Of a stretch of 50,498 nt of DNA, positions 50,459-50,498 are shown one piece after another (within the stretch, counting starts at the first letter, position 1; every line of letters starts with the position of its first letter). The DNA comes from Mariprofundus micogutta (GTDB lineage: Bacteria > Pseudomonadota > Zetaproteobacteria > Mariprofundales > Mariprofundaceae). Location: assembly GCF_001895085.1 (NCBI RefSeq), contig NZ_BDFD01000020.1:1-50498 (forward strand), in the 5' to 3' direction. The notes beneath the pieces are model-generated. The model was given only the letters and a program-made list of their open reading frames with translations, did no database searches and was not told where the DNA came from. The translations under genes and the position numbers were made by a program.

Positions 50459-50498
50459 ATGAGAGATAATAGCGAAGTATTTGAAATATCAGTAGTCG
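50459..50498 (+). CDS. Start of an unidentified gene, cut by the window end
   Basis: An ATG at 50459 has GGAG six bases upstream and opens a reading frame of 13 codons (MRDNSEVFEISVV) that runs out of the window. The base composition and the inverted repeat before it suggest a mobile-element gene, but too little is visible to identify it. Confidence 0.4.
   Translation, partial: MRDNSEVFEISVV

Overview
The window reads as a chromosomal stretch of a Gram-negative proteobacterium of moderate G+C. It has outer-membrane TonB receptors, LspA, a sigma-32 type heat-shock sigma factor, GlnD, and a murA-hisG-hisD gene order. The mix suggests a marine or Zetaproteobacteria-like lineage (Mariprofundus-type). 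That is an impression from gene content and cannot be proved from one window. No rRNA, tRNA or CRISPR array was seen.

Layout. 1-5 kb: the Mrp/ApbC iron-sulfur carrier, two tandem YqhA-like membrane proteins, and a DsrE-TusA-methyltransferase group. 4.3-12.2 kb (minus strand): an overlapping operon mutS, lipoprotein, glnD, patatin, murU-like, yaiI-like and HIT protein. 12.3-18.2 kb: an unexplained large hairpin, lspA, a DMT transporter, lon and htpX diverging from a palindromic pair of sigma-32 -35 boxes, then a CinA-type protein whose start codon lies in the loop of a perfect 14-bp hairpin. 18.2-20.6 kb: the AmmeMemoRadiSam trio.

20.6-32.9 kb (minus strand): a signalling and uptake module made of YfiR, a CHASE8-like hybrid histidine kinase and two paralogous TonB-dependent receptors. 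A 4,573-bp transposon is inserted between the two receptors. It has 24-bp imperfect terminal inverted repeats, a perfect 9-bp target duplication (CCCAAAATG), a 577-residue zinc-ribbon DDE-like transposase, and a complete PstI/BsuBI-type restriction-modification pair as cargo. This is the most striking discovery in the window.

33-40.3 kb (minus strand): murA-hisG-hisD-hisC-hisB-hisH-hisA-hisF. HisG is the short form and no hisZ is present here. 40.4-45.2 kb: homoserine kinase thrB, folE, a histidine phosphatase, a secreted DUF992 protein and a barrel-less protein with two POTRA-like modules. 45.3-46.6 kb: hsp20 with a near-consensus sigma-32 promoter, directly downstream of rpoH. Together with lon and htpX the window therefore holds the heat-shock sigma factor and three likely targets. 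The right end holds a WrbA-like flavodoxin, aconitase acnA with a strong terminator, and the first codons of an unidentified gene.
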